64,000 bases of DNA from Salminus brasiliensis (GCF_030463535.1 NC_132894.1:11489933-11553932), one strand, 5' to 3'. Positions 23,661 to 36,649 are shown, numbered from the stretch's first letter. The notes: generated by a model from the sequence alone, not told the origin. Numbers and translations: made by a program.

Positions 23661-24434
23661 CACTGACCATTGCATATCAGAAAAACCCAGAAGACCTGCC
23701 TGATGTTTTGGAGATGCTCTAACCCAGCCATCACAATTTTGCATTTGTCAAAGTGTCTTGGATCCTAAAAAAGTGGTTGAACTGCAGAAAGAAAGAATTT
23801 TAACTTTAAGCATGACAACAGCTCCACCTTTTGGTTCCCTCCAGAAAGTTTTTTCAAAAACCTAGTCCAGTGTTTCCCACTTCCAGTTGTGTCCTCTACC
23901 TGAATTGCTCTAACACTCTCGGTTAGATTCAGAAAAACATATTGTATTGGTACATTAATGTGCTGGTGTACACAGAGAAAAAATCTAGGGGTGCTCTAGG
24001 ATTAGACACACAGCAGTGTTTTATTTAAGAAAAAAGCTTCAAATGTACTAAATATTGTTTTTTTTCATTCACACAACCGAAGAACTTCAGAAATTTAGAG
24101 TCACTTATCATATTAATAATTGCCGATTTCAAATTCAGTATTAACTTAATAGACAGTACAGTACTGAATAGACTTTTAGAAAATATGTCAAATACATTCA
24201 GCATGTCAAATAAAAAAACATGAAGGTTCGTAGGGTCAACAAGGTGATAAACCACATACAGTAATTATTAATAATAATTACTTATGTTAATGCATATTAA
24301 TGTTATTACTTTATTTCAGTTTCCTACAAAATACTTATCTATTTAGTTATAGAGTGCTATAACATTTAATGTATATTTGCATTTTATATATCAGTCACAA
24401 TGAGCCCCTCCCTGCCTTATATTGTTGGTCTTCC

Positions 24435-24570
24435 ATGTACCCTCAAAACAGTTCACTCTACAAGACCTCTGAGGGTGCCCTGTGGTATTTGGCACCAAGA
24501 TGTAAAAAGCAGATCCCGTAAGTTGTGAGGTGGAGCTGCCAAAGATCAAACTTGTTGTTCCAGCACACAT
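24435..24570 (-). repeat. Tc1-like element remnant (third copy of the same family)
   Basis: Reads 'acaagacctctgagggtgcc', 'ggcaccaagatgt', 'agcagatccc' and 'ttgttccagcacac' in the same order as the other two copies. More diverged and lacking its terminus. Confidence 0.6.
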
Positions 24571-25075
24571 AGACAAGTAAACGGCACACACATACCTGGC
24601 TGTCTCAGTAATGTAAAACAAAACACAGAGCTCCATGGACCCATATTAGGGAGCTTTAATTGTGGATAGGGGTCAGCATGGGCACTAACCAGTCTACACA
24701 ACCCCCTACACAGCAGGCTGTGATGCACTGAATGTTGAGACATATTTCTTTCATAGCAATCACTGAACTTTCAAGTCAAGTCAAGTCAAGTGGGTTTTAT
24801 TGTCATTTTAACTACATACAGAGTACACAGTGAAACGAAACAACGTTCCTCCAGGACCATGGTGCAACATAGACAGTGCATATAAAACACAAGTGCAACA
24901 CAAACAAGTGTGGACAGACAACACAACACAGTACAGACAGAGAATAATAAATAATTGCCAGTAGTGTGCAAATTCTGCAGTGTGTAATAAATATTGAGTC
25001 CAGTGAGGTAGTAAAGTTATTAGTGCAAATGCTTTGTGCAAAAAAAAAATGCTTCTCATTTTATCTGGGGTAAAT

Positions 25076-25080
<5 letters not shown>

Positions 25081-25113
<33 letters not shown>
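25081..25113. repeat. (GA)n microsatellite
   Basis: About 33 bases of GA inside the LINE 3' UTR. Confidence 0.9.
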
Positions 25114-25115
<2 letters not shown>

Positions 25116-25135
25116 TGCATGTAGCAGAAAAGACA

Positions 25136-25744
25136 TCAGTTCAGAAGTTGAGTTGAGTTGAGAAGTCTGATGGCTTGGGGGAAGAAGCTATTGTAGAGTC
25201 TGGTTGTGTTGGACCGGATGCTGCGGTACCTTCTTCCTGATGGCAGGAGGGAGAACAGTCTGTGTGAAGGGTGGGTGGAGTCATCCACAATGCTGGTTGC
25301 TTTGCGGATGCAGCGGGCAGTGTAAATGTCCATGACGGAGGGGAGAGAGACTCCGATGATCCTCTCAGCTGTCCTCACAATGCGTTGTAGGGTCTTGCGG
25401 TCAGAGGCTGTGCAGGTCCCAAACCAGGCAGTGATGCAGCTGCTTAGGATGCTCTCTATGGTCCCCCTATAGAAGAGGGTGAGGATGGGTGGAGGGAGAT
25501 GGGCCTTTCTTAGCTTCTGGAGGAAGTAGAGATGCTGCTGTGCTTTCTTGGCTGTAGAGCTGGTGTTCAGGGACCAGGTGAGGTTCTCCGCTAGGTGGAC
25601 ACCAAGGAACTTGGTGCTCCTAACAATCTCCACAGAGGAGCCGTTGATGTTGAGCAGAGAGTGGTCTTGTCTTGTTTTCCTGAAGTCAACAACCATTTCC
25701 TTGGTCTTCTGAGACTTGTCACAATTTTTTTTGTCTTTGTGCAT
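25136..25744 (-). CDS. Reverse transcriptase C-terminal part of the LINE
   Basis: The open frame encodes 202 residues of the thumb and C-terminal region of a LINE reverse transcriptase: KTKEMVVDFRKTR, KFLGVHL, LTLFYRGTIESIL, CITAWFGTC and LPSGRRYRSI. These are typical for CR1/Rex1-group elements in fish. The catalytic FADD box and the endonuclease domain are absent, so it cannot retrotranspose. The lack of stop codons over 600 nt suggests a fairly recent insertion. Confidence 0.8.
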   Translation of the reverse strand: MHKDKKNCDKSQKTKEMVVDFRKTRQDHSLLNINGSSVEIVRSTKFLGVHLAENLTWSLNTSSTAKKAQQHLYFLQKLRKAHLPPPILTLFYRGTIESILSSCITAWFGTCTASDRKTLQRIVRTAERIIGVSLPSVMDIYTARCIRKATSIVDDSTHPSHRLFSLLPSGRRYRSIRSNTTRLYNSFFPQAIRLLNSTQLLN

Positions 25745-25745
25745 T

Positions 25746-26865
25746 AATTAACGCACAGGGCCCAACACCTTGCTATCGGTTTTTGGTTGGTCCGTCCAAC
25801 CAAACAATTGCTGCTAGGCTAGGTACTCAACACTGCTGACCAGGAACACACCAAAAGCCTTGCTATGTTGGACCTGACCGTTCAACGATCCAGCTGTCTG
25901 GCCGTAATGATGTGGCCTATGTCACTCAGGTCTTGACTGCTGTCCATTTTGCCCACATCCAACATATCAACTACGAGTAACCATTCAACCCACCACCCAC
26001 TTCTGATCGGTGCCTTTGTAAGAAGTAATCCTGGTACCATTGTAACACAATCATCATAATCTCTTAAAAATTGGCTTCTTTAAGAATTCTTACATAAAAG
26101 CACTGGTCCAACTGGTTCACTTCTACATTCTACTGGTTATTTATTTACGTCCATTCTCACTGCTACAATTTTTACTTTAAGGCCTTTTTTTGGGATTGAG
26201 CAAATGTTGACATATAAAAAGATGCACAAATTACAGAAGTATCTGAGATCTGCAAAAAGAGAGAAGCATCCTGTTTGAACATTAGTACAGTTTATGATCT
26301 TAGGCTTGATCACAGGCTTATCACTGAAACAGTTGATGACCATAGTGGGAAGTAACCAAGTTCCTCTGTTCAGACATCTGTTCCTGGCCTCTGACCTTGT
26401 TGTCAGCTGCCTTCGCATTTTCTCACTAGAGTTTATTTATGGCTGGGTTCTGTGATGACTCTAATTTGGGGAATTTTTGTAGGGATGTGAAAGAAAGCTT
26501 TGGATCACAGTCCATTAAGATTTGATAGGAATCCAGCTTTTAGACTCATCCTGAAACTCAAAACTGAGAATGTGAACTTTCAGTTTAACAAAGTTTAAAT
26601 AGGGGTTATTAGAATGGTAAAGTAACATATTTGATATAAACGCAAGTATTTAGACTGTGACTGGGTTTAAGAATTTACAGGTGCTGAACAGCAACTGTTG
26701 TTTTGGTAAATGCTGTCTAATTGTTTATCCGGTGTATTTATAAGAACAGCATTGTTGTGACAAAACTGTTAAACAATAATGCACTTAAAAGCCCAAAACT
26801 GTATTTTATTCTGATCTGATCATAAAATCCGGTTCGCTAAAGTTCTTACTACATTTTGTACATAC
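25746..26865. other. Intergenic, nothing recognised
   Basis: No exon or well-defined repeat identified. Confidence 0.4.
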
Positions 26866-26965
26866 GCTATATGTCCAAATGTTTGTGGACACCTCATCTA
26901 ATTCATGCATTCAGCTACATTGAGCTGTGGGGCAGTGGAACTGCACTGGAAGTGCTGTAAATCAG
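26866..26965 (+). repeat. 5' fragment of a Tc1-like element
   Basis: 'tatatgtccaaatgtttgtggacacc' wording at 26870-26893, then 'gagctgtggggcagtggaactg'. The same start is seen in the longer copy at 42441. Truncated by the triplet-repeat tract that follows. Confidence 0.55.
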
Positions 26966-26986
26966 CTCATATCCTAATGTACTCTA

Positions 26987-27017
26987 TTATTAATATTATT
27001 ATTATTATTATTATTAG

Positions 27018-27062
<45 letters not shown>

Positions 27063-27113
27063 GGTGGTGGTGGTGGTGGTGATGGTCTTCTTCTTCTTCT
27101 TCTTCTTCTTCTA
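26987..27113. repeat. Compound triplet microsatellite (ATT)n-(GGT)n-(CTT)n
   Basis: Three different trinucleotide arrays abut: ATT to about 27061, GGT to about 27080 and CTT to 27112. The long frame through it codes only homopolymers and is not a gene. Confidence 0.9.
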
Positions 27114-28097
27114 TGACTTCAAATTCGACTGAAAATAACATCACTAAATTTTAATTTATAGATCAAATGGCAAAACAAAAAATAAATAAAAGAAGGTATA
27201 AAATACATAAAGAAATGTACACAAAACATAGTGAAATAGTAATTATAAACCTCAAATATTTTTTATATTAATTGTCTATATATTCGATTGCCATAATATT
27301 TGATTCACTATTTAAATATAATCTTATATTAATATAAAAATATTTTAATATATTAACTTATTCAAGTAAGTAATTCAACCAAAATGACACTCATTTAACG
27401 AATACAACAAAAGAAGATATGAATATAAGAAAACTAAAAACCCAACTAAGAGAAGAATTATATAGTGTATAATTTCATCTAGTATATTGCATATAGCAAA
27501 CATGTAATCATTTATATAATTCAGATATTTTACAGTATCATCTTAACACAGGTTTTGGTAGCTGCTGAAACACTGTAACCTTTTTACTTCTCAAGGATCA
27601 TGGTTCAGTAAGCACACAAACATTTATGCAAACTGAGTTCCTATTCTTAAAGTATGGGAGAAAGAAATTTAGGTCTAGAACTCACAGTGTCAGGAGGATC
27701 AAGAGGTTTGATTGGGCTTATGGTCTTGTGGGAGAGAACTGCATAATTCAACACCAATAGTTACCTGATGTTAATTATTAGCACATTTAGAACTTGAGAA
27801 GTAGATGTTAGTAAGCAGAGCTTTGATATATATTCAGTTCTGGCACTGTGAGCTGTACACAGATGCTTTACCATTGACATGTTTGCAGTTTGTTGTAAAA
27901 GAAGCAGGTAGCAGGTGAAAAGTTGCCAGAACAGGTGTAATGTTCTCTATATGGTATCTAATAGTACTCCAACTAAACCTGCAGCAGCGGGGCACCAACT
28001 ATAAACTATTATCAGTTCATCCATTGAATAGTATATTGTAACTGTTTAATGTGATGACTGCCTGTCCTGTGGTAAGAAAGTGACAGGTGTTGCAATA

Positions 28098-28100
<3 letters not shown>
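27114..28100. other. AT-rich intergenic DNA
   Basis: Very AT-rich from 27130 to 27500. Nothing recognised. Confidence 0.5.

Positions 28101-28161
<61 letters not shown>
28101..28161. repeat. (TA)n microsatellite
   Basis: About 60 uninterrupted bases of TA. Confidence 0.95.
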
Positions 28162-28166
<5 letters not shown>

Positions 28167-29140
28167 ACATAAACTCTTGAAAATATGTTCAGTATAGGTG
28201 GTCTCTATGTTTGTTTCTTTCACTTTCTCACTTTCTAATCCCACTTCTATTCAGGGAGCTTTTGCAATACTGTTATTAGTCTCTTGTCATTCCTTACCTG
28301 CACAGACAAGCACATTCAAGTGTAGCCACGAAATTGGCGGTGAAAGATTTTCTGGAAAAAAAAAAATTACTTGATGCGGGATGTGCGCAGCTTCATGTTT
28401 ACGCTTGCCTGGTTTGACCTAAGATAAGTTCACAGCTTTTTATTAATAAAAAAAATCTTAACACATTGATAACTTCAGTATGGGAAGATGAGATTTACAC
28501 ATCCTTCCTTTAACCTGTATTAGGCCTGCCACTGTATATGAATGTCCCAGAAAACAAGCACATTAACTTGCACATGATCATGCTTGCCCTGACCTTTGGT
28601 CTACATTGGCCTAGAAATGAACACTGCACAGGCACAGAAGAAAGAAGGCCGCACCTGTCTTCACAATGGGGGGACCAGTTTTACTACATCCATGCCAGGC
28701 CTCAGGGTGATTTCACATTTAGGTCATTTCAGCATTTCATGCGGTCTCAGATTGATTACACAGCATTTTATGTGCTGTAGGCCTGGGTTCTATCTCCTCT
28801 ACACTAATTCCATGTACATGCACACCCAAGGTTTGATATTTGTCTGATCAACTCTGTATATATATACATATATATCTATATATATGGACACCATATAACA
28901 TGCCCACATTTCCACTTGGCCTTGCCATTTCCCCTCAAGGAAGACGCCATCATAAGTGCCATTCATTTACTTCTTTAGCTCAAGTGAAACTGATTAGATG
29001 AGCCCCAGGAGGAGTGAGGAATCAAGCCAACAAAGTACAAACTTCAAACCTTGCCCAGAAATCATTGCTACATGGCTAACAACATAAGTAAAAATATTAA
29101 GACATATAAAACTACAGATATATAAAGAGGTAGACAGAAA
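28162..29140. other. Intergenic, nothing firm
   Basis: Short TA-rich tract at 28856-28885. No exon recognised. Confidence 0.4.
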
Positions 29141-29559
29141 TATGTAGCTTAGTACTGTTAAAATTGCTGTGCAGTATTGTGCAAAGAGTATCTGTCTATA
29201 AAACTTCATTATTGTGCTAGTTTGCTAGTTAACAAGCTAAAAGCTACATGGTTAACAACAACAAAAAATAAAGGTGATCTGGTCTAAGGTGATCCTACAC
29301 CAAAGCACATAACATATCAGACAACGCAATTATTCACAGGGTTCTACGCCCCTGGAAAGGAAGACCAAGAGTTGGCTCTGTTGCAAAGGATATGTTACCA
29401 GCCTCAGAAAGACAGTGTATTTCAGTACCTTTAAGTTTACTACATGATTGCTTCATTGTCTGGATGATTCCAGTACTAATTTACAAAAAAAAAATTGACT
29501 GGTACTGAAGATGACATAACTAGGCATAAAGAAGACATAACTACACATAAATAGGTCAC

Positions 29560-30130
29560 ATATTACTGTTAACATTGCTGTGTGGTATTGCACAAGAGCA
29601 TGGCAGTACAGTTACATGTGCTGTATTGTGCAAACAGCATTGCCATACAGTGCACTATGCATTATTACAGACAGTAGTATGACAGCAGCACTTAATATGT
29701 ATGTGTATTGTTGACTACAGTTCATTAATGATGTGTATGTGTGTGTGTGTGGGTGTGTGTGACACACACCAGTTTGACCAGCCAGAGTGATGGGAAAGGG
29801 CATTGTGTTGATGAAGTCGTTCCCAAGCCTGATGGCCTGTGGATAGAGACTTCACACTCCTATAATGTCTGTCTGATAGTAGAACTGTGATGAGGCTGTG
29901 TTGGGGGTATGTACCGTTCCTAATGATGTTGAGGGCCCTCCTAATTGCCCTGGTGTTGTAAATATCCTGGAGTGAGGGGAAGGCTGCTTCAGGATGCAGG
30001 ATGCAGATGGACTTTGTCAGTTCTGATCATAAACTGGAGGGTCTTCCTGTTATGATCAGTGCACTTTCCATTCTATGATGGAGGTGGTAAGGACATTCCC
30101 GACTGTGTGCATGTAGAAATTGCTGGGAAT
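29560..30130 (-). repeat. Second Rex1/CR1-type LINE fragment
   Basis: Positions 29810-30080 read, in reverse, like the reverse transcriptase C-terminus at 25.1-25.5 kb but from another subfamily ('gaagtcgttcccaagcctga', 'gagggccctcctaattgcc', 'aaactggagggtcttcctg'). Positions 29560-29700 look like its 3' UTR. The frame is broken. Confidence 0.55.
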
Positions 30131-30599
30131 TTTCGCTGGCCTGCCAAATTTCCGCAACATATTAAATCTAATTAATATTTACTTAATATCAACAGTAAAT
30201 TGACTTAATGTTAGTAATGCATGATCAGAACATCATCAAGATGTTTACCTCAGTGAATTCAGATGCTTCACCTCTGCTACTGCACTGACATGCGTGCATG
30301 TGTTACTGATACTCTGTTAAGAGTTTATTCATCCAAATAAAACCAATGAGACCATTCCAAATAAAGTGTCACTGCCTCATCTGCTGGGTACCGTCCAGGC
30401 CGTTGTATTTCTATTGATATCGCCACAGCATTATCCTGCTGTTGTGGTCAATATGTGACCATATATACAAAAACTTCACTCATTGACGCTGCTGTTCCCC
30501 AAAGCTAAAGGTCAAAGTAAAAGTAACTTGCACTTCACTGTAGGAATGGTATTAGCTGACCCATGTGCATGGGCATGTGTTAAGTTGACACAACCAATA

Positions 30600-31170
30600 G
30601 GACTGAATTATGGCCAACAAGGTTCTTTAGAAGAATCACAATCAATTCCCAAAAGAACTGTTCCGTGAATAGTGCTGTGAGGAGCTAAAAAAAAGGATGT
30701 GTGAATGTCAAAAACCCTTTTTGAATGTTCTTAAATAAAATTGTACATTTAAGACACAAACCATTTGTTATTTTTAAGAGTGTAGTGCTTTGTCTCATCT
30801 GACCACAAAATATGTTCCCACATCTAACTTGGGTCAGGGTCATGCTTTTGGGAAAGATCCAGACATGTTTTCAAATGTTTTATTTTTAAGCGCTGACTTC
30901 TTTCTTGAAATCCTCACAATCAAAACAGCTCTACACAGAGCGGTAGATCTTGTAAACAAGCATTTTAAAATTTAATTTCAGCCACTCGATCTCTGCAGTT
31001 GCTTCCCAGTTATCACTGTGCATATGTCATGTCCTTCACAAGCCTACGTTTTACTCATGTTGAGTTTCAAAGGCGTTTTTAGTGTCTGACAGTGTGATGC
31101 TGTTTCAATTTGCGGGGTTCTGACTTCTAGCTCACTGGGAAATCCTAGGACATTATTGTGTGTTCTTTTC
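30600..31170 (-). repeat. Tc1-like remnant with a short non-autonomous element beside it
   Basis: 'ttgtctcatctgaccacaaa' at 30790-30809 is the reverse of the WSDET region of a Tc1-like transposase. The following text ('gggtcagggtcatgctttt') is paralleled at 33040-33090. At 30600-30780 a 'ggttcttt...agaac' short element is present. No frame survives. Confidence 0.45.
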
Positions 31171-32730
31171 TGTAATTTATGCATTTGTATGACTTAGAAT
31201 GTCAAACTATATTTGGTATAATTGAATAACGAGAGTTCAGTTCATTGAACTGACAAACCATGAACATCAAACACTGTTGTTTCCTCCTTCAAAAGAAAAT
31301 CTTGCCTAACCCAAACAGGGCAGGAAATGGGCCTGTTTGTGTTAGGCCTGCTTCACAACAGTCTTAACTCATTAAATGTACATCTCCAAAATGTTCATAA
31401 ACCCTACCCACTAACAAAAACCCTAGTATAAGCTGGTAAAATGCTTCAGAGACCTATGGAGAGCAGCACATCACCTTCAGACTCTGCTGGCTATAAGAAT
31501 ACAGGTTGCTACGTGAACCAGCTTCCATAATCATGACTTTTTATGTGTCAGTGTCAGTACAGAATGCTAGCCGGGCTGTTTTTATCATCTCCTCTCTCCA
31601 TAGTCCAAAAACTACCTAGGTTACCCCAGCTAAACCAAACTGGAGCTAAACACACATCAGAAGGGAAAGCACCAGCTTATTTTTACCTGTAAGGTGAAAG
31701 AAAACCAAACCCGGGAAAACAAGCAGATGCTAGGCTAAAAGCTAACTGTCTAGAATCTCTTCAGTTCTATAATGTGACTTCTGCAAGCTGTTGCCAGTGT
31801 CATAAACTAGCCTATAAAGTGGGGCTCCTTGTCATTCAGAAAAGAAAATGAGTATGTTTCTTTCTGAGGCAAAATAACAGGGTTGTAAGCTTATGAAACC
31901 GCATCTGATCACAGTTACACACTATTTATACATCAAAGTACAATTTAGTATCAGTAATAAATGCATTGTTTTGCACCTTTAACAAACATGACACTCACTT
32001 TAATGCTATACAGACACCAATTACATACCAAGTAAGAGGCGATTGTTGTCACGTTTAGGGGGAAAGGAGGGGATTTTACATGTCACATAGTCCCACACAT
32101 GATATATTATGATTTCATTGTATAGACAACATAGATGACACAGAGTACATTGCAGTAACATTCAAGCCTTTTCAAAGTTATCATAATGAAATGACTGCCA
32201 GAGGTGTGTGAATGTGTGAGTGGGATTTATTAAGTGTTTTTGCAATAGCAAAACAGAAATAAGCCAACCAGCGAAAATACAATAATACACATAAGATGGT
32301 ATCAGACTAAGCAAAAGCTTAAGGAAACAAACTTGAGCCCATATATACACAGAAACACGTCTCGGAAAACAGCACGCGAACCAACTAAGATATGGAGGGC
32401 TACTTATATAAACAGACTAATAGTCTAGTAAATAGAACTAATAGTTATCAACATTTTTTTGGATTATAAATGATTCATTTTCCAGTCAGCATTGTGATTG
32501 TGAACTCAAGTGCTCTAACATTGGATTTTCTGTTTTGGGACAAGTTGGAGCAGCAGATTTATAGTGGGATTAAGGCCAGGAATTAGGCCTGTTAGATATT
32601 GACCATTTTGGCTAGGGGCCACTCCACATTTGGTTTGGCTTTGTGCATGGTCGTTCTGCTGAATGGCTGAAGCCTTTAGTTTCTTAACAGGTTCTTTATT
32701 TCATTATAACGTTTCCTTGTATTTTTACTC
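31171..32730. other. Intergenic, nothing firm
   Basis: Positions 31245-31310 resemble 40650-40720 ('ccatgaac...cattgttgtctc' with 'aaaagaaaatc'), suggesting a shared low-copy repeat. No gene seen. Confidence 0.35.
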
Positions 32731-32739
32731 CATTCATTC

Positions 32740-33110
32740 ATCCTTCAATTTGAACAAGTATCCCTTCAGCACGATGCTGCCACCACCATGCTTCACTGGA
32801 GTCAAGTTTGCACATCCAAACACTTTGAATGTTGTCCAAAAACGGTCTCTGGGAGAACCACATTTGATTTCCAAAAAAACTGCTCACAAGATGGCTCTTT
32901 TAGAAGCCACTTTTGAGTTTGTAAAGAATGTTTTGATGTTTTGGAGAAGCTGGAGAATCTCCACAAAACCTAAAGATTTTATAAACTAAAACAAAGCCAA
33001 TAATCATTCAGGATCATCTTTATTTTAAAGGGTGTGTCATTTGCCAAGTTTTTCCCACAGCCTAACTGGGTCAGAATCATGCTTTCATGTGTTTTCTTTT
33101 TAAGAGTCTG
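32740..33110 (-). repeat. Tc1-like transposase remnant
   Basis: 'gatgctgccaccaccatgct' at 32773-32792 is the reverse of the conserved VKHGGGSIV region of Tc1-like transposases. The surrounding frame is broken. A shared 'cctaactgggtcagaatcatg' phrase links it to the copy near 30.8 kb. Confidence 0.6.
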
Positions 33111-33559
33111 GAAATCTCAAACAGGCCAGTTTAATAAAGAGGTTTATTATGCAGGGCTTATTAAGTTATTATTGGCATGTGTGATGTCCCTCACAAGTCT
33201 ACATCATACTGAGGCTCAAATAGTGTCTTTTGGTGGTATGTTGCACTTTCCATTTGATTATCGTTTCTGCAGACTCCATTATTTTGTACCCTTTCCTAAT
33301 GTGTGCATGTGTATGACATTTTTGCTGTTTTACACACATGCCACTTTAATGGTTCACAGACAGACACTAGTTATATACAAATTAAGAGGCAGTTAAATTC
33401 GTTTGACATTTTTACAACATGTGTAATGCCTCAAACCTCCAAGACACAGAGCTCTGAATGCTTGTGCAACACCATATTTCAGTTTTGCATTTTCTCTAAA
33501 AATCTGTAAACAGTTAACTTATTTTGACTTTGAACATTTAGAATAATAGATAATTGCAG

Positions 33560-34165
33560 ATTTTTTTCCTTGGTGAAGAAAAACCTCTTCACAACATCTA
33601 GTGATGTCAAGACCATTCTAAAGGATGGAAAGTGTATCAATGCCACAGGTCTACAATTAAGGGATGCCTTAATAAAAGTTACTTTAGAGGATTTACTTCA
33701 AGATACACTGGCAACACAAACAGAAAGTCCAGGCTGGTCTGCTAGAAACCATCAAAAAAGGCTTGCCCAGTTCTGAAGCAAAAAAAAGCATTCCACATCA
33801 TCTCTTAAACATGGTGGAGGTGCGGTTATTATAGCATGCATGTATGGCTGCCAATGGAAGTGGGTCACTGGTGTGTATTGATGATGTGACTATTGTGAAT
33901 AGAGTTACTTCTGCAACCAAAGAGCTTCTCAAGGCAAAGAAATTGTTTAGTCAGTCACCTGACCTCAAACCAACTGAGTATGCTATTCACTTACTAAAGA
34001 CAATATTAAAGACATAAAGACAAACAAGCATCACTGAAGGTAGCCGCAGAAAAGGCCTTACAAAACATCTTAGGGGAAAAAAATTGATAGCATTTGATGA
34101 TGTCCATGTCTTCCAAACATCAGGCAGTAGTACTAAAACAATCCTTGTGTCCTTGAGTTGACTAA
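33560..34165 (+). pseudogene. Tc1-like transposase remnant
   Basis: Plus-sense pieces of transposase: 'aaacatggtggaggtgcggtt' (HGGG region) at about 33809 and 'cagtcacctgacctcaaacc' (SPDL region) at about 33951. There are several frameshifts. It is the same family as 46452-47070, which shares 'tgtatggctgcca' and 'gatgatgtgactattg'-like text. Confidence 0.65.
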
Positions 34166-34499
34166 TTTTCCATGGACATGGTTGTCATGGTTTTATATAG
34201 AAGTATTGCCTTTGTTAAAGAACCCTTGATGAACCACATTGTAAGAGTTTACCATTGACACATAAATTACATTTCCTGTTCTCTTCATACTGATACTATC
34301 ATTTATGGAGCCATGTTCCCATGGCTGTCGTATGACACGCTCTTTGTCAATGCTTGAGTCATCTGTGACATCAGAGACAAGTCTGGAGATGACACAAGCG
34401 CCCCCATAAAAGTGAGAATGATTATCGTAACTGCAACGATCTGAACATTGCGGCCAATATTAATATCAGGTTAGGACATGAACTTGCTGTCAGAGACGT

Positions 34500-34760
34500 G
34501 TGATTTTTAAAATTTTTTAATTACTGTTAAAATAAACTTCTAAATGGTTCTTGGTTTAGATGTATGATTCTTAAAACACTCAATTGATAGAACCTTTAAA
34601 TTAGATGGATGTTTTTCAGAATGGAACATCTAATTAACAAAAAAATGATTCTTAAAATAATCCATTGAAAGATTTTAAACAGAATCAGAAATGGTTCTTT
34701 TATGGCACGTCTGCCAAGAACCACTTTTTGGCACCTTTTTAAAATAAGTGCACCAGAGTT
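34500..34760. repeat. Short non-autonomous element with 'ggttctt...aagaacc' ends
   Basis: Contains 'taaatggttcttggttta' at its left and 'caagaaccactttttggcac' at its right, an imperfect inverted arrangement repeated in weaker form near 2.85, 30.6 and 41.4 kb. No coding capacity. Confidence 0.4.
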
Positions 34761-36645
34761 TCTATGAGACTGTGGGACTGAGTGAGTTTCTGTGGAAATC
34801 GTAACCTTTGCAACTTGTAATGTTCTTGAAATGGTCTTGTTAGTATTTGGACCAGTGCCCGAGGTATTATTCCCCCCTAAGTAAGACCAGATGGGTTTGA
34901 TGATGGACTCGGATTCCGGGAATCTGAATCAAAGTTATAAAGCTAGAGAAGGAAAAAAACCCCTCATTCTTAACAGTAATCCAACCCCCTTCAGGCAAGC
35001 TTCAGTTATTGTCACCCTTCACAGAGACAAATAGCACACATCACAGATAGACAGAAAGATAAACTGATGCACTCCTCAGAGCAAAGCCTGAGCATGAACT
35101 AACAAGCAGAAGCAGCACATTAAATCAATAAAACTCTCATGTATTGTAGATTGACGTATATCTTTGAATTTCTTTTGTCTGCAGGCTTTTGACTGAGGGA
35201 TGTTAATGGGGGATGGAGAGGTTTGCACTGAAGTTTGCACAAGATTTCCAAACCAGCATCTGTTCCATGGCAAGGAATTTGGCTGTAACGTATACATTCC
35301 AGAATTGCACAACAAAGTAATATTTGACATAACAATACTTTAGACAAGCATTTATTTGGACTGATAGAATCAAATGTGGAACGGTTCTGGTTGCACAAGA
35401 TTTATCATAAAAGCTGATCAGATCAGATGATATTGAAATTGCACAGAAAAGAATGAAAACGATTCTCCTCACACATTCTTCAGCTCTTCCAAGTGTTGGG
35501 TTAATAAGCTGTTTATATTTGTTTGTGATAACTGGGAGTGCTTTAGAGTGTTCAAGGAGTGTCTGGCTCATCAGGCTTTTGGTTCCCCAATTAACAACAG
35601 AGCAATTATCATCCACCAAGCAATTAACGTCCACCAAGCAATTAACCATGAACGCTTAAGGATATTGTATTGGGAAGCTCTGAATGTATCTGGTCATATT
35701 ATGCACATCATCATTTCATTCTGTTTTTCCCTAAACTTCCATCAAATGTAATGACTTTTGTCTGCCTTAACAACTTGTGATTTTTGATGATCATCTTGTA
35801 TCCATGGGAGGTACATCAGTTAAAGTGGGGCACCAGTACTTTTCCACAATAAACACATTGTTAAGGGCTGTGATGACAGAATGGATCAAATGACATCAAC
35901 TGCATGTGTATTTGTGTCTGCCTCTAAAAACAAAAACAAAAACTGCAATATTATTGTCATTTTAAGATTATTTTATGCTACTGATATCATGATAATAGCA
36001 TAATATGTCATTCCTGCCTCTGTTCTGTCATGTCTGCCTCTGTTATGTGTTCCATGTGCTCCCAAGCACATGGCTCTGTTTGTGTCTTGTCTGTCCTAGC
36101 CATGCCTGTCCGTTAGTGTTTCCACCAGTGTGTCCTTTGTAACCACACCCCCTTGTTCCTTGTTATCCTCTGTACAAGTACCCCTTTGTTTCAGTTGTGC
36201 TTTGCCTGGTCTTGTGCATGTCCATATTGATGTATATATGTATGTATGTCTGTATGTATGTATGGGTTTGTTGACTTGGCCTGTTTGTGTGATTCCGGTA
36301 CAGTTAATAGTGCTTGTTTGGTTTGCTGTGTTTTATTTTTTGTATTAAAAAGTGTGACAAACCGAGACAAATAATGCAATTGCACTCTCTTAAAGAACAA
36401 TGAACTTTTCATTATTTTGAATATTCAGACATTGAAGTTGGAATGTAAAAAAAGTTTACATTTAATAAGTAAATAAAACATAAATAAAATGAAAAAATAG
36501 ACATACCAGCTCATTCATGTTAACAGGCTCTCTTTGTGAGGAGCACAAATTATTGATGACGTCCATATATTGTATGATAAATCGAAAATTTATTATCACA
36601 AGAGGCCTAGAATATGGCAAGCCTTTTTAACTCAGTATTGTATAT
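34761..36645. other. Intergenic, nothing recognised
   Basis: Contains a short direct duplication 'ccaccaagcaattaac' at about 35610-35650 and a (TGTA)n-like run at 36228-36262. No gene seen. Confidence 0.4.
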
Positions 36646-36649
36646 AAAC

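Larger units (their letters stand above)
24770..25745 (-). mobile_element. 5'-truncated non-LTR retrotransposon (Rex1/CR1-type LINE)
   Basis: Minus-strand LINE tail. The 3' end is a (TCAAG)n-type terminal repeat at 24772-24791 (plus-strand reading) next to a 3' UTR resembling Rex1. A 202-codon open frame (25744-25136) follows upstream. The 5' boundary is abrupt at about 25745, consistent with truncation during target-primed insertion. Confidence 0.75.

Noticed and set aside
26905-27132. Open frame coding long Ile/Leu/Val/Phe runs
   Set aside because: It is only the translation of adjoining triplet microsatellites.
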